Shown: positions 48,278 to 57,571 of the stretch, one piece after another
Layout: the number at the start of each line of letters is the position of its first letter
How positions within the stretch are numbered: the first letter of the stretch is position 1
NCBI RefSeq assembly: GCF_900604315.1
Contig: NZ_LR026978.1
Location: 372,001 to 436,000 of the forward strand
DNA length: 64,000 nt
Direction: 5' to 3'
Origin: [Erwinia] mediterraneensis
GTDB taxonomy: Bacteria; Pseudomonadota; Gammaproteobacteria; Enterobacterales; Enterobacteriaceae
The notes under the pieces: generated by a model
The model's database searches: none
The model's input: only the letters and a program-made list of their open reading frames with translations
Told to the model about the DNA's origin: nothing
Made by a program: the position numbers and the translations under genes

Positions 48278-49450
48278 TCAGCGCGACGCATCCGCAGGCA
48301 TCAGGTTACGCAGGCGTTTTACTGACTTCTGCACCAGCGCCACGGCATAGTCGATCTCCTCTTCCGTAGTAAAACGACCAAGGGAGAAACGCAGCGAACT
48401 GTGCGCCAGTTCTTCGCTGATGCCCAGGGCTCGCAGCACATAGGAGGGTTCCAGACTGGCGGAAGTACAGGCCGAGCCGGAAGAGAGCGCCAGATCTTTC
48501 AGCGCCATAATCAGCGACTCACCCTCAACATGCGCAAAGCTGATATTCAGGATGTTGGCCGCGCCCTGCTCCAGATCGCCATTCAGCTGAACGCCATCCA
48601 GCTCGCTGATGCCGCGCCACAGGCGATAGCGCAGCTGTCGCAAACGCGCCATCTCGCTCTCCTGTTCCGCTTTGGCAATGCGACAGGCTTCGCCCATACC
48701 AACAATCTGATGCACCGGCAACGTACCGGAACGCATGCCGCGTTCATGTCCGCCGCCATGAATTTGCGCTTCCAGCTGGATACGCGGTTTGCGTCGCACA
48801 TACAGCGCGCCAATGCCTTTCGGACCATAAATTTTATGTGCCGAGAAAGACATCAAATCCACCTGCAGCTGACTCAGGTCGATGGGCAGTTTGCCCACGC
48901 TCTGGGTGGCATCGACATGAAAAACAATCTCACGTGAGCGGCACAGCTCGCCAATAGCGGCAATATCCTGCACCACCCCCGTTTCGTTATTGACGTGCAT
49001 AATGGAAACCAGCACGGTATCGGGGCGCAATGCCGCTTCGATAGCGCTGACCGGGATAATGCCGTCAGGCTGTGGCGTCAGCCAGGTGATGTCAAAACCT
49101 TCCCGCTCCAGCTGCAAACAGCTGTCCAGTACCGCTTTGTGTTCGGTTTTGCTGGTAATGATGTGCTTGCCTTTCTGCTGACTGGCATGGGCAGCCCCTT
49201 TGATCGCCAGATTGTCCGACTCCGTCGCGCCAGAGGTGAAGATAATTTCACGCGGATCGGCGCCCACCAAATCCGCGATCTGATTACGCGCCACGTCTAC
49301 CGCTTCTTCTGACTGCCAGCCAAAACGGTGAGAACGGGAAGCAGGATTACCGAAGGTGCCATCCAGAGTAAGATATTGCATCATCTTTTGCGCCACGCGC
49401 GGGTCTGCCGGCGTCGTAGCAGCATAATCCAGATAAATCGGTAATTTCAT
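48278..49450 (-). CDS. iscS: Cysteine desulfurase IscS lacking the IscU-binding tail
   Basis: IscS is a PLP enzyme that takes sulfur from cysteine and hands it to IscU, TusA, ThiI and others. Residues 1 to about 383 align with E. coli Isc[21 protein letters not shown], the PLP lysine in [10 protein letters not shown] (about 206) and the catalytic Cys328 in [17 protein letters not shown]. The protein then ends in MPADASR at residue 390. E. coli IscS has 404 residues and ends in a conserved LWEMYKQGVDLNSIEWAHH tail that docks IscU. No other frame downstream encodes that tail. Loss of the tail coincides with absence of iscU-iscX. The enzyme is probably kept for tRNA thiolation and cofactor sulfur transfer. 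Confidence 0.95.
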   Translation of the reverse strand: MKLPIYLDYAATTPADPRVAQKMMQYLTLDGTFGNPASRSHRFGWQSEEAVDVARNQIADLVGADPREIIFTSGATESDNLAIKGAAHASQQKGKHIITSKTEHKAVLDSCLQLEREGFDITWLTPQPDGIIPVSAIEAALRPDTVLVSIMHVNNETGVVQDIAAIGELCRSREIVFHVDATQSVGKLPIDLSQLQVDLMSFSAHKIYGPKGIGALYVRRKPRIQLEAQIHGGGHERGMRSGTLPVHQIVGMGEACRIAKAEQESEMARLRQLRYRLWRGISELDGVQLNGDLEQGAANILNISFAHVEGESLIMALKDLALSSGSACTSASLEPSYVLRALGISEELAHSSLRFSLGRFTTEEEIDYAVALVQKSVKRLRNLMPADASR

Positions 49451-49539
49451 GAGACTTGAGCTCCGTATAACGGCATATACGTCGTGTTATATCATTGAAT
49501 CCCCTTCCTGCTTTAACAGGAAGGGCGAGAAATCCTGAC

Positions 49540-50037
49540 TCAGGCGCGCAGATTAACGTTGATGGTCTCCTGCACACGATTATTTTGAAAGCGGCGATTA
49601 TCGGCGTTGTTCTGGCGATCCGCGACATCAAGGATCTCCTGATTATTGACCAGCTCGGCCAGCGTAATGTTGTTAAGAAAATCGCTGATACGCTCGCTCA
49701 GGTCGCGCCAGAGCACGTGGGTAAGACAGCGCTCGCCGCCCTGACATCCCTCTTTGCCCTGACATTTAGTGGCATCCACCGACTCATCGACCGCCGTGAT
49801 CACCGCACCGACGGCAATGGTACTGGCATCTTTACCCAGCAGATAACCGCCGCCCGGGCCACGTACGCTGGACACCAGGCCGTTTTTACGCAGACGCGAG
49901 AACAGCTGCTCCAGATAGGAGAGCGAAATCCCCTGACGCTCAGAAATATCAGCTAACGGCACTGGCCCCTGATGGGAGTGAAGTGCAACATCAAGCATGG
50001 CAGTGACGGCATAACGTCCTTTGGATGTCAGTCTCAT
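49540..50037 (-). CDS. iscR: Fe-S sensing transcriptional regulator IscR
   Basis: IscR is an Rrf2-family regulator that in holo form represses the isc promoter and in both forms controls suf and other genes. The 165-residue protein keeps the winged helix ([30 protein letters not shown]) and the cluster ligands Cys92, Cys98, Cys104 and His107 in [16 protein letters not shown]. The tail after about residue 140 diverges. It lies 89 bases before iscS, behind three tandem type 1 operators. Retention of an intact Fe-S sensor in a locus without iscUA suggests it reads cluster supply made by another system. Confidence 0.97.
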   Translation of the reverse strand: MRLTSKGRYAVTAMLDVALHSHQGPVPLADISERQGISLSYLEQLFSRLRKNGLVSSVRGPGGGYLLGKDASTIAVGAVITAVDESVDATKCQGKEGCQGGERCLTHVLWRDLSERISDFLNNITLAELVNNQEILDVADRQNNADNRRFQNNRVQETINVNLRA

Positions 50038-50100
50038 AGCGTACGACCTCGGTGATCTTCCGGTTGTCGGAGGTTAATAAAAGATGGCCGCAAGTCTGAC

Positions 50101-50175
50101 ATTCCTGAGTGTTTTGGTCAACTATTTAACCAGGTAAATTACTCAAGTATTTACCCAGGTAAAACAGTCAACTAC
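50101..50175 (-). promoter_or_regulatory. Three tandem 25-bp IscR type 1 operators at the iscR promoter
   Basis: Reading the minus strand, three sites lie end to end with exact 25-bp periodicity: 50151-50175, 50126-50150 and 50101-50125. The site nearest the gene begins ATAGTTGACCAAAACACTCA and matches the type 1 consensus ATASYYGACTRwwwYAGTCRRSTAT at about 22 of 25 positions. The other two match the left half well and the right half less well. E. coli PiscR also carries multiple type 1 sites, so autorepression is conserved. Confidence 0.8.
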
Positions 50176-50187
50176 TGCCGCCCGTGG

Positions 50188-50919
50188 TTACTCGTCCCGC
50201 CGCTTTTCAAAGGAGGCGAGCATACCGCGCAGGATATTGAGCTCATCACGCTCGGGACGGGCGCGGGTATAGAGGCGGCGCAGCTTACTCATCACCTGAC
50301 CGGGGTTAGCTTCGCGAATAAAGCCGCTGCTCAGCATCATCTGTTCCATGTGCTGGTAGAAACGTTCCAGATCATCCACCAGCGGATAAGGTGACTCCTC
50401 ATACTGCGGTTTTTCCTGCTGCTGCTCCTGCGCCTGCAACCAGGCCATGCGCACTTCGTAGGCGATAATCTGTACCGCCATCGCCAGGTTGAGCGAACTG
50501 TATTCCGGGTTCGCCGGGATCGCGACGTGATAATGGCACTTTTGCAGCTCTTCATTGGTCAGACCAACGCGCTCACGGCCAAAAACCAGCGCCACCGGAG
50601 CCTGCTGTCCCTCTTCTACGCTTTTGACGCCGCATTCGCGCGCATCCAGCATCGGCCAGGGCAGCGAGCGTGAGCGTGCACTGGTGCCAACCACCAGGCT
50701 ACAGCCGGAAATGGCTTCATCCAGCGAGTCGACAATGCGCGCATTGCCAATCACATCACTGGCCCCGGCCGCCAGCGAGATGGCCTGAGAGTCGGGTTTT
50801 ACCAGCGGGTTTACCAGGCAGAGATGACTTAAGCCCATGGTTTTCATAGCGCGGGCCACTGAGCCCATGTTGCCGGTGTGTGAGGTTTCCACCAGCACAA
50901 TACGGATATTTTGCAGCAT
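50188..50919 (-). CDS. trmJ: tRNA (cytidine/uridine-2'-O)-methyltransferase TrmJ
   Basis: TrmJ is a SPOUT methyltransferase modifying the 2'-O of nucleotide 32 in several tRNAs. The 243-residue protein (E. coli 246) has [26 protein letters not shown] at the N-terminus and the knot motifs [16 protein letters not shown] and [22 protein letters not shown]. The frame extends to 50973, but the ATG at 50919 ([11 protein letters not shown]) matches E. coli. It lies upstream of iscR and divergent from suhB. Confidence 0.95.
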   Translation of the reverse strand: MLQNIRIVLVETSHTGNMGSVARAMKTMGLSHLCLVNPLVKPDSQAISLAAGASDVIGNARIVDSLDEAISGCSLVVGTSARSRSLPWPMLDARECGVKSVEEGQQAPVALVFGRERVGLTNEELQKCHYHVAIPANPEYSSLNLAMAVQIIAYEVRMAWLQAQEQQQEKPQYEESPYPLVDDLERFYQHMEQMMLSSGFIREANPGQVMSKLRRLYTRARPERDELNILRGMLASFEKRRDE

Positions 50920-51039
50920 AGTTAAAGTTAGCCAGATAACGATTTTGCGCATCCTAACATAAAAGCAGGACATTTACCGATCAGACTGATATACTCCGCG
51001 CCGTTTTCCCCGTTCTTTAACATCCAGTGAGAGATACCG

Positions 51040-51843
51040 ATGCATCCGATGCTCAACATCGCCGTGCGCGCTGCGCGCAAGGCCGGAAATTTAATTGCCA
51101 AGAACTATGAAACCCCGGACGCCGTTGAAGCGAGCCAGAAAGGCAGCAACGACTTCGTTACCAATGTTGACCGCGAAGCAGAACGCCTGATTATCGAAGT
51201 CATTCGTAAATCTTATCCGCAGCACACCATTATCACCGAAGAAAGCGGTGAACTGGCGGGTGAAGATCAGGATGTTCAATGGGTTATCGATCCGCTGGAT
51301 GGCACCACCAACTTCATCAAACGTCTTCCCCACTTTGCCGTCTCTATCGCCGTGCGCCTGAAAGGCCGCACCGAAGTGGCCGTGGTTTACGATCCGATGC
51401 GTAATGAACTCTTTACGGCTGTACGTGGCCAGGGTGCCCAGCTGAATGGCTATCGTCTGCGCGGCAGCAATGCACGCGACCTGGATGGCACCATTCTCGC
51501 CACCGGTTTTCCGTTCAAAGCCAAACAGCACTCTGCGGCCTATATCAATCTGGTCAGCAAACTGTTTACCCAGTGCGCCGACTTCCGTCGTACCGGCTCT
51601 GCAGCGCTGGATCTCGCCTATGTGGCAGCCGGCCGCGTGGATGGCTACTTTGAAATCGGCCTGAAGCCGTGGGATTTTGCTGGCGGTGAACTGCTGGTGC
51701 GTGAAGCGGGCGGTCTGGTAACAGATTTCACTGGCGGCCACGGCTATCTGCTTTCCGGTAACCTGGTGGCAGGTAACCCGCGCGTAGTGAAATCATTGCT
51801 GGCGAACATGCGTGACGAACTGAGCGAAGCGCTGAAACGCTAA
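51040..51843 (+). CDS. suhB: Inositol-1-monophosphatase / Nus factor SuhB
   Basis: SuhB is an inositol monophosphatase-fold protein that acts mainly as a component of the rRNA antitermination complex with NusA. The 267-residue protein equals the E. coli length. Motifs are EESGEL, WVIDPLDGTTNFIKRLPHFAVSIAV and KPWDFAGGELLVREAGG. The start at 51040 follows a GTGAGAG site. It is followed by a strong terminator. Confidence 0.97.
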   Translation: MHPMLNIAVRAARKAGNLIAKNYETPDAVEASQKGSNDFVTNVDREAERLIIEVIRKSYPQHTIITEESGELAGEDQDVQWVIDPLDGTTNFIKRLPHFAVSIAVRLKGRTEVAVVYDPMRNELFTAVRGQGAQLNGYRLRGSNARDLDGTILATGFPFKAKQHSAAYINLVSKLFTQCADFRRTGSAALDLAYVAAGRVDGYFEIGLKPWDFAGGELLVREAGGLVTDFTGGHGYLLSGNLVAGNPRVVKSLLANMRDELSEALKR

Positions 51844-51860
51844 GTTGCCAATAAAAAAGC

Positions 51861-51887
51861 AAAAGGCGGATTGCTCCGCCTTTTTTT
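51861..51887 (+). terminator. Intrinsic terminator after suhB
   Basis: A stem AAGGCGGA / TCCGCCTT with a 4-base loop is followed by a run of T residues, 20 bases after the suhB stop. The A-rich left flank allows function on the other strand for the converging membrane-protein gene. Confidence 0.9.
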
Positions 51888-51901
51888 ATGCCTGTGTTCC
51901 A

Positions 51902-52918
51902 TTAACGACGTTCGTGACTCAGAACCTGGCGCGGCTGTGTACGCCGACCCACCATTCCCATTACGCCGGCCAGAATCGCTTCAATAATCAGCATAAAGAA
52001 GGCAAACCAGCTGGCTTTTGAGGTCGCTGCTGCGGCCTGCTCGGCAGCTTCACGCGCCTTCTGCTCCGCCTGCTGTTTCAGCTGCTGATATTGTTGCACT
52101 GCCTGCTGATAACTCTGCTCCGTCTGCGTGACGATCTGTTCCACTTCCTGATCGCTCTTACCGGTACGCGCTTTAATAATATTTTTCAGCGCATCACGGT
52201 CAGCTGCCTGTAACGTATCGGCATGACGATTCATTACGCCACGGATCCAGTTGGCTAAATCTGTATCGGCCGACTGTGGGTGGCTGGCAGTATCTTGCGC
52301 CTGATTCTGCGCATTATTTGCTTCGCGATTAACATCGCCTTCGATATTTTCCGGTTGTAATTCAGGTTTACCTGTCTGACGCAGCGTGGTTTCCAGTTCA
52401 TTCTGCAAGTCATCCAGATTAATATTATTTTCCTGCAGCTTATCTCTTGCCATTTGCGTCACCGAAGGCGCTGCCGCAGAAATACCGCTGCCAATGGCCT
52501 GGAAACCCGCGCCTAATACATTCATGGCGCCGCCAACCACACTGCTCACCAGCGTAATCGCCAGCCAGATAGTAAACAGGGTACTGATACCAAACATCAA
52601 TAAGCCGTGTAATGCACCTTCCCGTTGCGCCAGACGCCCGGCAATATAACTACCGGCGGCCATCGCAATCAGCATTTCAATACCGGTCCAGACCAGCGCA
52701 CCGGTTCCCAGATTTTGTAACGGATTGGGTTCCTCCATCGGATCAACGGTTGTCGCACCAATTGCCGTACCCAACAGGGTAAGTAAAACATGCACAACCA
52801 GTGCGCAGATTACGCCCGCAAAAACAGCGCTCCAGGAAATTCGCTTCAGGGGTAATCCGTGTTCTTCATGCGTAGTAACGGTTTCCGTTCTACCGCTATT
52901 TTTCCAGGTTTCGGGCAT
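51902..52918 (-). CDS. Uncharacterised membrane protein with coiled-coil region
   Basis: A 338-residue protein I cannot assign to a named family. Hydrophobic segments lie near residues 28-55, 73-95 and 100-130, followed by a glycine-rich patch. A long Gln/Glu/Ala-rich stretch (about 165-300, for example QTEQSYQQAVQQYQQLKQQAEQKAREAAEQ) is likely to be helical or coiled coil, and a final membrane helix (about 305-325) precedes a basic C-terminus. Similar proteins are annotated as hypothetical or YrzE/PhnA-like membrane proteins. It replaces E. coli yfhR between suhB and csiE. A 516-base AT-rich gap lies upstream. Confidence 0.75.
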   Translation of the reverse strand: MPETWKNSGRTETVTTHEEHGLPLKRISWSAVFAGVICALVVHVLLTLLGTAIGATTVDPMEEPNPLQNLGTGALVWTGIEMLIAMAAGSYIAGRLAQREGALHGLLMFGISTLFTIWLAITLVSSVVGGAMNVLGAGFQAIGSGISAAAPSVTQMARDKLQENNINLDDLQNELETTLRQTGKPELQPENIEGDVNREANNAQNQAQDTASHPQSADTDLANWIRGVMNRHADTLQAADRDALKNIIKARTGKSDQEVEQIVTQTEQSYQQAVQQYQQLKQQAEQKAREAAEQAAAATSKASWFAFFMLIIEAILAGVMGMVGRRTQPRQVLSHERR

Positions 52919-53434
52919 AGTAAATCTCCTTATGAGACAGATCGACGCGTTCTTATTTATTCATCCATACAGATGATCTTCCTTTTGGTTAATAACATCG
53001 TAGACAGTGAAATCTGTTTTCTCCAGCCCAGCGGCAAAATAGAAAAATAAAGCACAGATAAAAATAACAAGCGCAGCGGTGAGATAAACAGCGTTATTTA
53101 AGCGCAGCGGAAAATAACCACTACCGCTGCGTTTAATTATATCAATTAAAATAAAGACTAATATAAACAGACTTCAGATAGCGGCAAATATTAGTCTCCT
53201 TATTATTTTTTATACATTAACTATACAGCTCTTTTCCCCTGCCATGTCCGACTGCTCTTACAGATCGGCAGAGAGATTTCAGCGCTATAAAATCTTCAAA
53301 AGCAGAGGCCAGATCTGCTGTTTGCAAAAATTCTGTGACCCGCCTTAAAGCTCTGACTAAAAGTCACCGCTTGAACAATAAAACAGGTAAATAATTAGCT
53401 ATTCTAAACCCAGAAATGACCGACGGAATCCTGC
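52919..53434. other. AT-rich 516-base interval upstream of csiE
   Basis: No gene is seen. It carries two direct copies of AAGCGCAGCGG (53069-53079 and 53100-53110). The second pairs with an inverted CCGCTGCG (53124-53131) to form an 8-bp hairpin with a 13-base loop and a TTTAATT tail, which could terminate rightward transcription. The right end holds the csiE control elements, and the left end must hold the promoter of the membrane-protein gene. Confidence 0.45.
53334..53409 (+). promoter_or_regulatory. Putative sigma-S promoter and CRP half-site for csiE
   Basis: CTATTCTAAA (53399-53408) resembles the extended -10 of sigma-S promoters and lies about 30 bases before the csiE ATG, with no -35 at the right spacing. 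TGTGACCCGCCTTAAA (53334-53349) has one good CRP half, centred about 70 bases upstream of the implied start site, a class I position. In E. coli csiE is induced by starvation under sigma-S and cAMP-CRP. Confidence 0.4.
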
Positions 53435-54706
53435 ATGATGAGTTCTGCTCCATCTACAGCACCACTCTTCAGCCGTTCGCAGCGTCGTTGCCATCTTTTA
53501 CTGTTGTTGTATCTGCCTGCTCCCGCGCTCACGCTCGATAAGCTCTGCCAGATCAATGGGGTTGAGCCCGGCGTTGCCCGACAGGATATTGCCGATGTTG
53601 GCGATGAGATACAGCGTTACCATCAGCTGGAGCTGCATCAAATGGTTGATGGCAGCTTTCGCATTCATGGCACCGAACTGCAACGACGGCTTTGCCTGCT
53701 GCACTGGCTGCGGCGTAGCCTGCGTTTGTCTGAAGACTTTGTCCGCCAGCATTTCGCCCCGGCGCTGCGCCAGCGACTGAAAGTGCTGAAAATCGAAAAG
53801 GCGCTGTATGATGAAACTAACCTGCAGGCGCTGATTCTGCACTGCAGCCTGCGGCTGGGACGGGAGTTTACGGCCCGGGATCGCCTGTTTCTGCAGATTT
53901 TTATGAAGTATGGCCTGTGTCAGCGTCAGGCCGTACTGTTCAATGAATTACAGCAGCAATGGCTGCTGCAAAAAGCGGAACGCGCTGCAGCAGAGGATGT
54001 GATTCATCACTGGCGTAAGCGCTGCCATTTAACGCCGGATGCCAGTGAAATTGACTTCTGGACGCTGTTATTCAGCATGATCCATGCCCCGTCCGCCGAA
54101 GCGATCCGTCATGCGGCTGAAATACGGCTGATGGAGGCGACCCGGCAGTTGATTGCGCGTTTTGAAAATCTGTCGGGTCGATCTATCAGTGACCAGGCGG
54201 GCTTGCAAAAGCAGCTTTATACCCACCTGGCGCAGGCGCTGGATCGCTGCCACTTTAGCGTTGGCATCGATAATATTCTGACGCAGGAAGTGACGCGTCT
54301 CTATCCCCGCTTGCTGCGCACCACACGTCAGGCGCTGGAAACCTTTGAAAGCGAGTTTACCATTCGCTTTTCCGCCGAGGAGATCGGCCTGATTGCCGTG
54401 ATTTTTGGCGCCTGGCTGATGCAGGATAATGTGTTACAGGAGAAGCAGGTGTTGTTGCTTACCGGCGATAATGCGCAGCTGGAGCAGGATATTGAACAGC
54501 AGATCCGTGAAATTACGCTGTTGCCGGTGAATTTCTGCTATCAGGATATGCGCGCCTTTCAGACTGAGGGGGCGCCACGCGAAATTGCGCTGGTGATCAC
54601 CCCCTACCCGACCTCATTTCCTCTTTATTCGCCGCCGCTGATCCATGCCGAGCTGCCCCTCAGCGAGCATCAACAGCAGCGTATCCGTCATTTGCTGGAG
54701 TCTTAA
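53435..54706 (+). CDS. csiE: Stationary phase-inducible protein CsiE
   Basis: A 423-residue protein of the CsiE family (E. coli 426) with two PTS-regulation-domain (PRD)-like modules, as found in BglG-type antiterminators and activators. The N-terminal region is helix-turn-helix-like (LTLDKLCQINGVEPGVARQDIADV), then PRD1 and PRD2 (IRFSAEEIGLIAVIFGAWLM). The start is the first of two ATGs at 53435. Its molecular role is unproven. It converges on hcaT with a 4-base overlap of the coding ends. Confidence 0.9.
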   Translation: MMSSAPSTAPLFSRSQRRCHLLLLLYLPAPALTLDKLCQINGVEPGVARQDIADVGDEIQRYHQLELHQMVDGSFRIHGTELQRRLCLLHWLRRSLRLSEDFVRQHFAPALRQRLKVLKIEKALYDETNLQALILHCSLRLGREFTARDRLFLQIFMKYGLCQRQAVLFNELQQQWLLQKAERAAAEDVIHHWRKRCHLTPDASEIDFWTLLFSMIHAPSAEAIRHAAEIRLMEATRQLIARFENLSGRSISDQAGLQKQLYTHLAQALDRCHFSVGIDNILTQEVTRLYPRLLRTTRQALETFESEFTIRFSAEEIGLIAVIFGAWLMQDNVLQEKQVLLLTGDNAQLEQDIEQQIREITLLPVNFCYQDMRAFQTEGAPREIALVITPYPTSFPLYSPPLIHAELPLSEHQQQRIRHLLES

Positions 54707-55839
54707 GCTGCCCGCGGCCGCAAGAAAAGCGCAGGCAACGCCACAACCGCCATCACCCAGAACAGCTGCCCGTGCAGCTGGCTGTAGAGCAGGCCGCAAA
54801 TCATGGTCATCAACGCAATACCGCCGCCCATCGCCAGCGCGGAATAGAGCGACTGCAAACGGATCACTTCAGCCCCCTGATGGGCGGCAATAAAGCGCAT
54901 CGCGGCCAGATGGCACAGGGTAAAACTGCCACAGTGTAAAATCTGCGCTATCAGCAACCACGGCAGTGCGGTGGTCGCACCAAGCAGACTCCAGCGTACC
55001 AGCGCACATACCGCTGAGAGCAGCAGCAGATCGCGTGCCTGCCAGCGGTGAAACAACCGGTTACTCAGCGCAAACGTCAGGATTTCCGCCACTACGCCCA
55101 GTGACCAGAGATACCCCACCAGGGTGGCGGAGTAGCCCGCCTCCTGCCAGTAAATGGCGCTGAAGCCGTAATAGGCGGCATGCGCGCCCTGCAACAGCGT
55201 CACGCATAACATAAAACGCCAGACGTCATGTTCCTGCAACAGTGCGCCCCAGGACTTGCCGTTCTTCACCGTTCCCTGCCGTTCCGCCCCTTGTGGTAGC
55301 GTAGCGGGTCGCAGCAGCATCCCACCCAGCATCGCCAGCAGTCCCAGCGAGAGCAGCGCCAGAATCGCCTGCGTCGACCGGCCGCTTACCAGCATACCGG
55401 TGAGTGCTGAACTGATAACGAAGGCCAGCGAGCCCCAGAGCCTGACCGGCCCATATACCAGTCCGATTTGCCGCGTCCAGGTGGCCGCCAGTGCATCACT
55501 GAGCGGCACCAGCGGAGAAAAGAACAGGTTAAAGCCCACCATCGCCAGTAACAACCACAGCCAGTGCTCGCCGAGCCAGTAGCCGCTGGCAAACAGGCAG
55601 GTCAGCAACGCCAGCAGACGCAGGGCCGTCACCAGGCGCGCCGGATTTTTGACCTGCGAAGCAATCAGCAGACTGCCGATAAAACGGGCCACCATGCCAC
55701 AGCCGAGCAGCAGGCCGATTTTCTCCGCATCCAGACCGGTGCCCTTTAACCAGACGCCCCAGAAAGGCAGATAGATGCCGTAGCAAAAGAAATAGGTGAA
55801 GTAGCCCAAACCGAGCCAGTAAGCGGAACGTATTGTCAT
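54703..55839 (-). CDS. hcaT: MFS transporter HcaT
   Basis: A 378-residue major facilitator (E. coli HcaT 379) annotated as a 3-phenylpropionate transporter. It has twelve hydrophobic helices, a short loop after helix 2 typical of the LacY/NupG-like branch and conserved GYFTYFFCYGIYLPFWGVWLK at the N-terminus. The ATG at 55839 follows a strong GGAGGG site, so the longer frame upstream to 55965 is rejected. The hca catabolic genes that follow in E. coli are absent, so the substrate here is uncertain. Confidence 0.92.
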   Translation of the reverse strand: MTIRSAYWLGLGYFTYFFCYGIYLPFWGVWLKGTGLDAEKIGLLLGCGMVARFIGSLLIASQVKNPARLVTALRLLALLTCLFASGYWLGEHWLWLLLAMVGFNLFFSPLVPLSDALAATWTRQIGLVYGPVRLWGSLAFVISSALTGMLVSGRSTQAILALLSLGLLAMLGGMLLRPATLPQGAERQGTVKNGKSWGALLQEHDVWRFMLCVTLLQGAHAAYYGFSAIYWQEAGYSATLVGYLWSLGVVAEILTFALSNRLFHRWQARDLLLLSAVCALVRWSLLGATTALPWLLIAQILHCGSFTLCHLAAMRFIAAHQGAEVIRLQSLYSALAMGGGIALMTMICGLLYSQLHGQLFWVMAVVALPALFLRPRAA

Positions 55840-55931
55840 TTTCCCTCCGACAATGATGGTGTGCTTTCCGGGTACAGCAGAGGCGCTACTCTGGCAGCGC
55901 CTGCGTAAAAGAACAAGCGTAAATGGGAGGC

Positions 55932-55959
55932 AAAAAAAAGGATGGCTTTCGCCATCCTT
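55932..55959 (-). terminator. Intrinsic terminator after glyA
   Basis: On the minus strand a perfect 9-bp stem AAGGATGGC / GCCATCCTT with a 4-base loop is followed by a run of T residues, about 30 bases beyond the glyA stop. Confidence 0.9.
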
Positions 55960-55989
55960 ATTCATTACATCGCCTGCGCGAAAAGCGGA

Positions 55990-57243
55990 TCAGGCATAAA
56001 CCGGGAAGCGCGCGCAGATGTCGAGCACTTTCTGCTTGATGCGTTCAATGGTGCCATCATCATTGATGTTGTCCAGCACATCAACCATCCAGCCAGCCAG
56101 TTCACGCACTTCCGCTTCTTTAAAGCCGCGACGGGTCACCGCCGGAGTACCGATACGGATACCGGAGGTCACAAACGGGCTTTTCGGATCGTTCGGCACG
56201 CTGTTTTTGTTCACGGTGATATTCGCGCGACCCAGGGCGGCGTCAGCCTCTTTACCGGTCAGATTTTTGTCGACCAGATCCAGCAGGAACAGGTGGTTAT
56301 GCGTACCGCCAGAAACGACGTTATAGCCGCGCTCCAGGAACACTTCCACCATGGCTTTGGCGTTCTTCGCGACCTGCTGCTGATAAATTTTGAATTCCGG
56401 CTCCATCGCTTCTTTCAGCGCCACGGCTTTACCGGCGATAACATGCATCAACGGACCGCCCTGGCCGCCCGGGAACACGGCGGAATTCAGTTTTTTATAA
56501 AGATCTTCATCGCCACCTTTCGCCAGGATCAGGCCGCCACGCGGTCCCGCCAGGGTTTTATGGGTGGTGGTGGTAACAATGTGCGCATGCGGAACCGGGT
56601 TCGGGTAAACATCAGCAGCTACCAGACCGGCCACGTGAGCCATATCCACAAACAGCCAGGCACCCACGCTGTCAGCGATTTCACGCATTTTCGCCCAGTC
56701 ACAGATACCGGAGTAAGCGGAGAAGCCGCCAATGATCATTTTGGGCTTATGGGTTTGCGCCAGTTCAGCCAGTTCGTCGTAGTTAATCTTGCCGGTTTCA
56801 TCAATGCCGTAAGGCACGACGTTATAAAGTTTTCCGGAGAGGTTAACCGGTGAGCCATGAGTCAGGTGGCCGCCGTGCGCCAGATTCATCCCCAGGATGG
56901 TATCGCCCGGCTGCAGCAATGCGGTAAAGACGGCAAAGTTAGCCTGAGAACCGGAGTGCGGCTGTACATTAGCGTAATCTGCGCCAAACAGCGCCTTAGC
57001 GCGATCGATCGCCAGTTGCTCAACGATATCCACATATTCACAACCGCCGTAGTAGCGTTTGCCCGGATAGCCTTCAGCGTATTTATTGGTGAGCTGCGAA
57101 CCTTGCGCCTGCATGACGCGCGGGCTGGTGTAATTCTCAGAAGCAATCAGTTCAATGTGCTCTTCCTGACGCACTTTTTCTTGCTCCATCGCCTGCCACA
57201 ACTCGGCATCGTAATCGGCAATGTTCATATCACGCTTTAACAT
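55990..57243 (-). CDS. glyA: Serine hydroxymethyltransferase GlyA
   Basis: GlyA interconverts serine and glycine with tetrahydrofolate, the main source of one-carbon units. The 417-residue protein equals the E. coli length. Motifs include [35 protein letters not shown], the PLP lysine in [15 protein letters not shown] and the C-terminal [10 protein letters not shown]. The start at 57243 follows AGGAG and matches the E. coli MLKR start. It is divergent from hmp, and a PurR box lies upstream. Confidence 0.97.
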   Translation of the reverse strand: MLKRDMNIADYDAELWQAMEQEKVRQEEHIELIASENYTSPRVMQAQGSQLTNKYAEGYPGKRYYGGCEYVDIVEQLAIDRAKALFGADYANVQPHSGSQANFAVFTALLQPGDTILGMNLAHGGHLTHGSPVNLSGKLYNVVPYGIDETGKINYDELAELAQTHKPKMIIGGFSAYSGICDWAKMREIADSVGAWLFVDMAHVAGLVAADVYPNPVPHAHIVTTTTHKTLAGPRGGLILAKGGDEDLYKKLNSAVFPGGQGGPLMHVIAGKAVALKEAMEPEFKIYQQQVAKNAKAMVEVFLERGYNVVSGGTHNHLFLLDLVDKNLTGKEADAALGRANITVNKNSVPNDPKSPFVTSGIRIGTPAVTRRGFKEAEVRELAGWMVDVLDNINDDGTIERIKQKVLDICARFPVYA

Positions 57244-57355
57244 CCGCATCTCCTGACTCAGCTAACTTTTAAACGGCTTTTTGGCCCCTGAATGGGCGAA
57301 GGCCCACAGTGTAAACCGTTTTGCCAGGGGACGGTAGCGTGAAAACCCTCTTTTT

Positions 57356-57371
57356 ACGCAAACGATTGGCA
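57356..57371. promoter_or_regulatory. PurR box upstream of glyA
   Basis: ACGCAAACGATTGGCA matches the PurR consensus ACGCAAACGTTTTCGT through the first nine bases and is weaker on the right. It lies 113 bases upstream of the glyA start. PurR repression of glyA is established in E. coli. Confidence 0.65.
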
Positions 57372-57523
57372 TGGCGGCATGACAGGCTTTTACCGCCTTT
57401 TATCCCCATTAGGCTATGTGGAAATTTTCTCATTCTGTTCAGTGCGTTTTTTCATGCTGCTCTTCTACACTCTTTTTTCATCAAAAAGAGAGGGATCTGT
57501 TTACACAACGAAACGGCAGCTAT

Positions 57524-57546
57524 AAGATGCATTTAAAATGCAACTT
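57524..57546 (+). promoter_or_regulatory. NsrR operator at the hmp promoter
   Basis: AAGATGCATTT, one spacer base, then AAATGCAACTT forms the 11-1-11 inverted repeat typical of NsrR sites. It overlaps a TATAAG -10 (57521-57526) and lies about 25-48 bases before hmp. NsrR, a nitric-oxide-sensing Fe-S repressor, controls hmp in E. coli through a site of this type. Confidence 0.82.
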
Positions 57547-57571
57547 ATAGCAACCCCTGAGGAGCACACTC

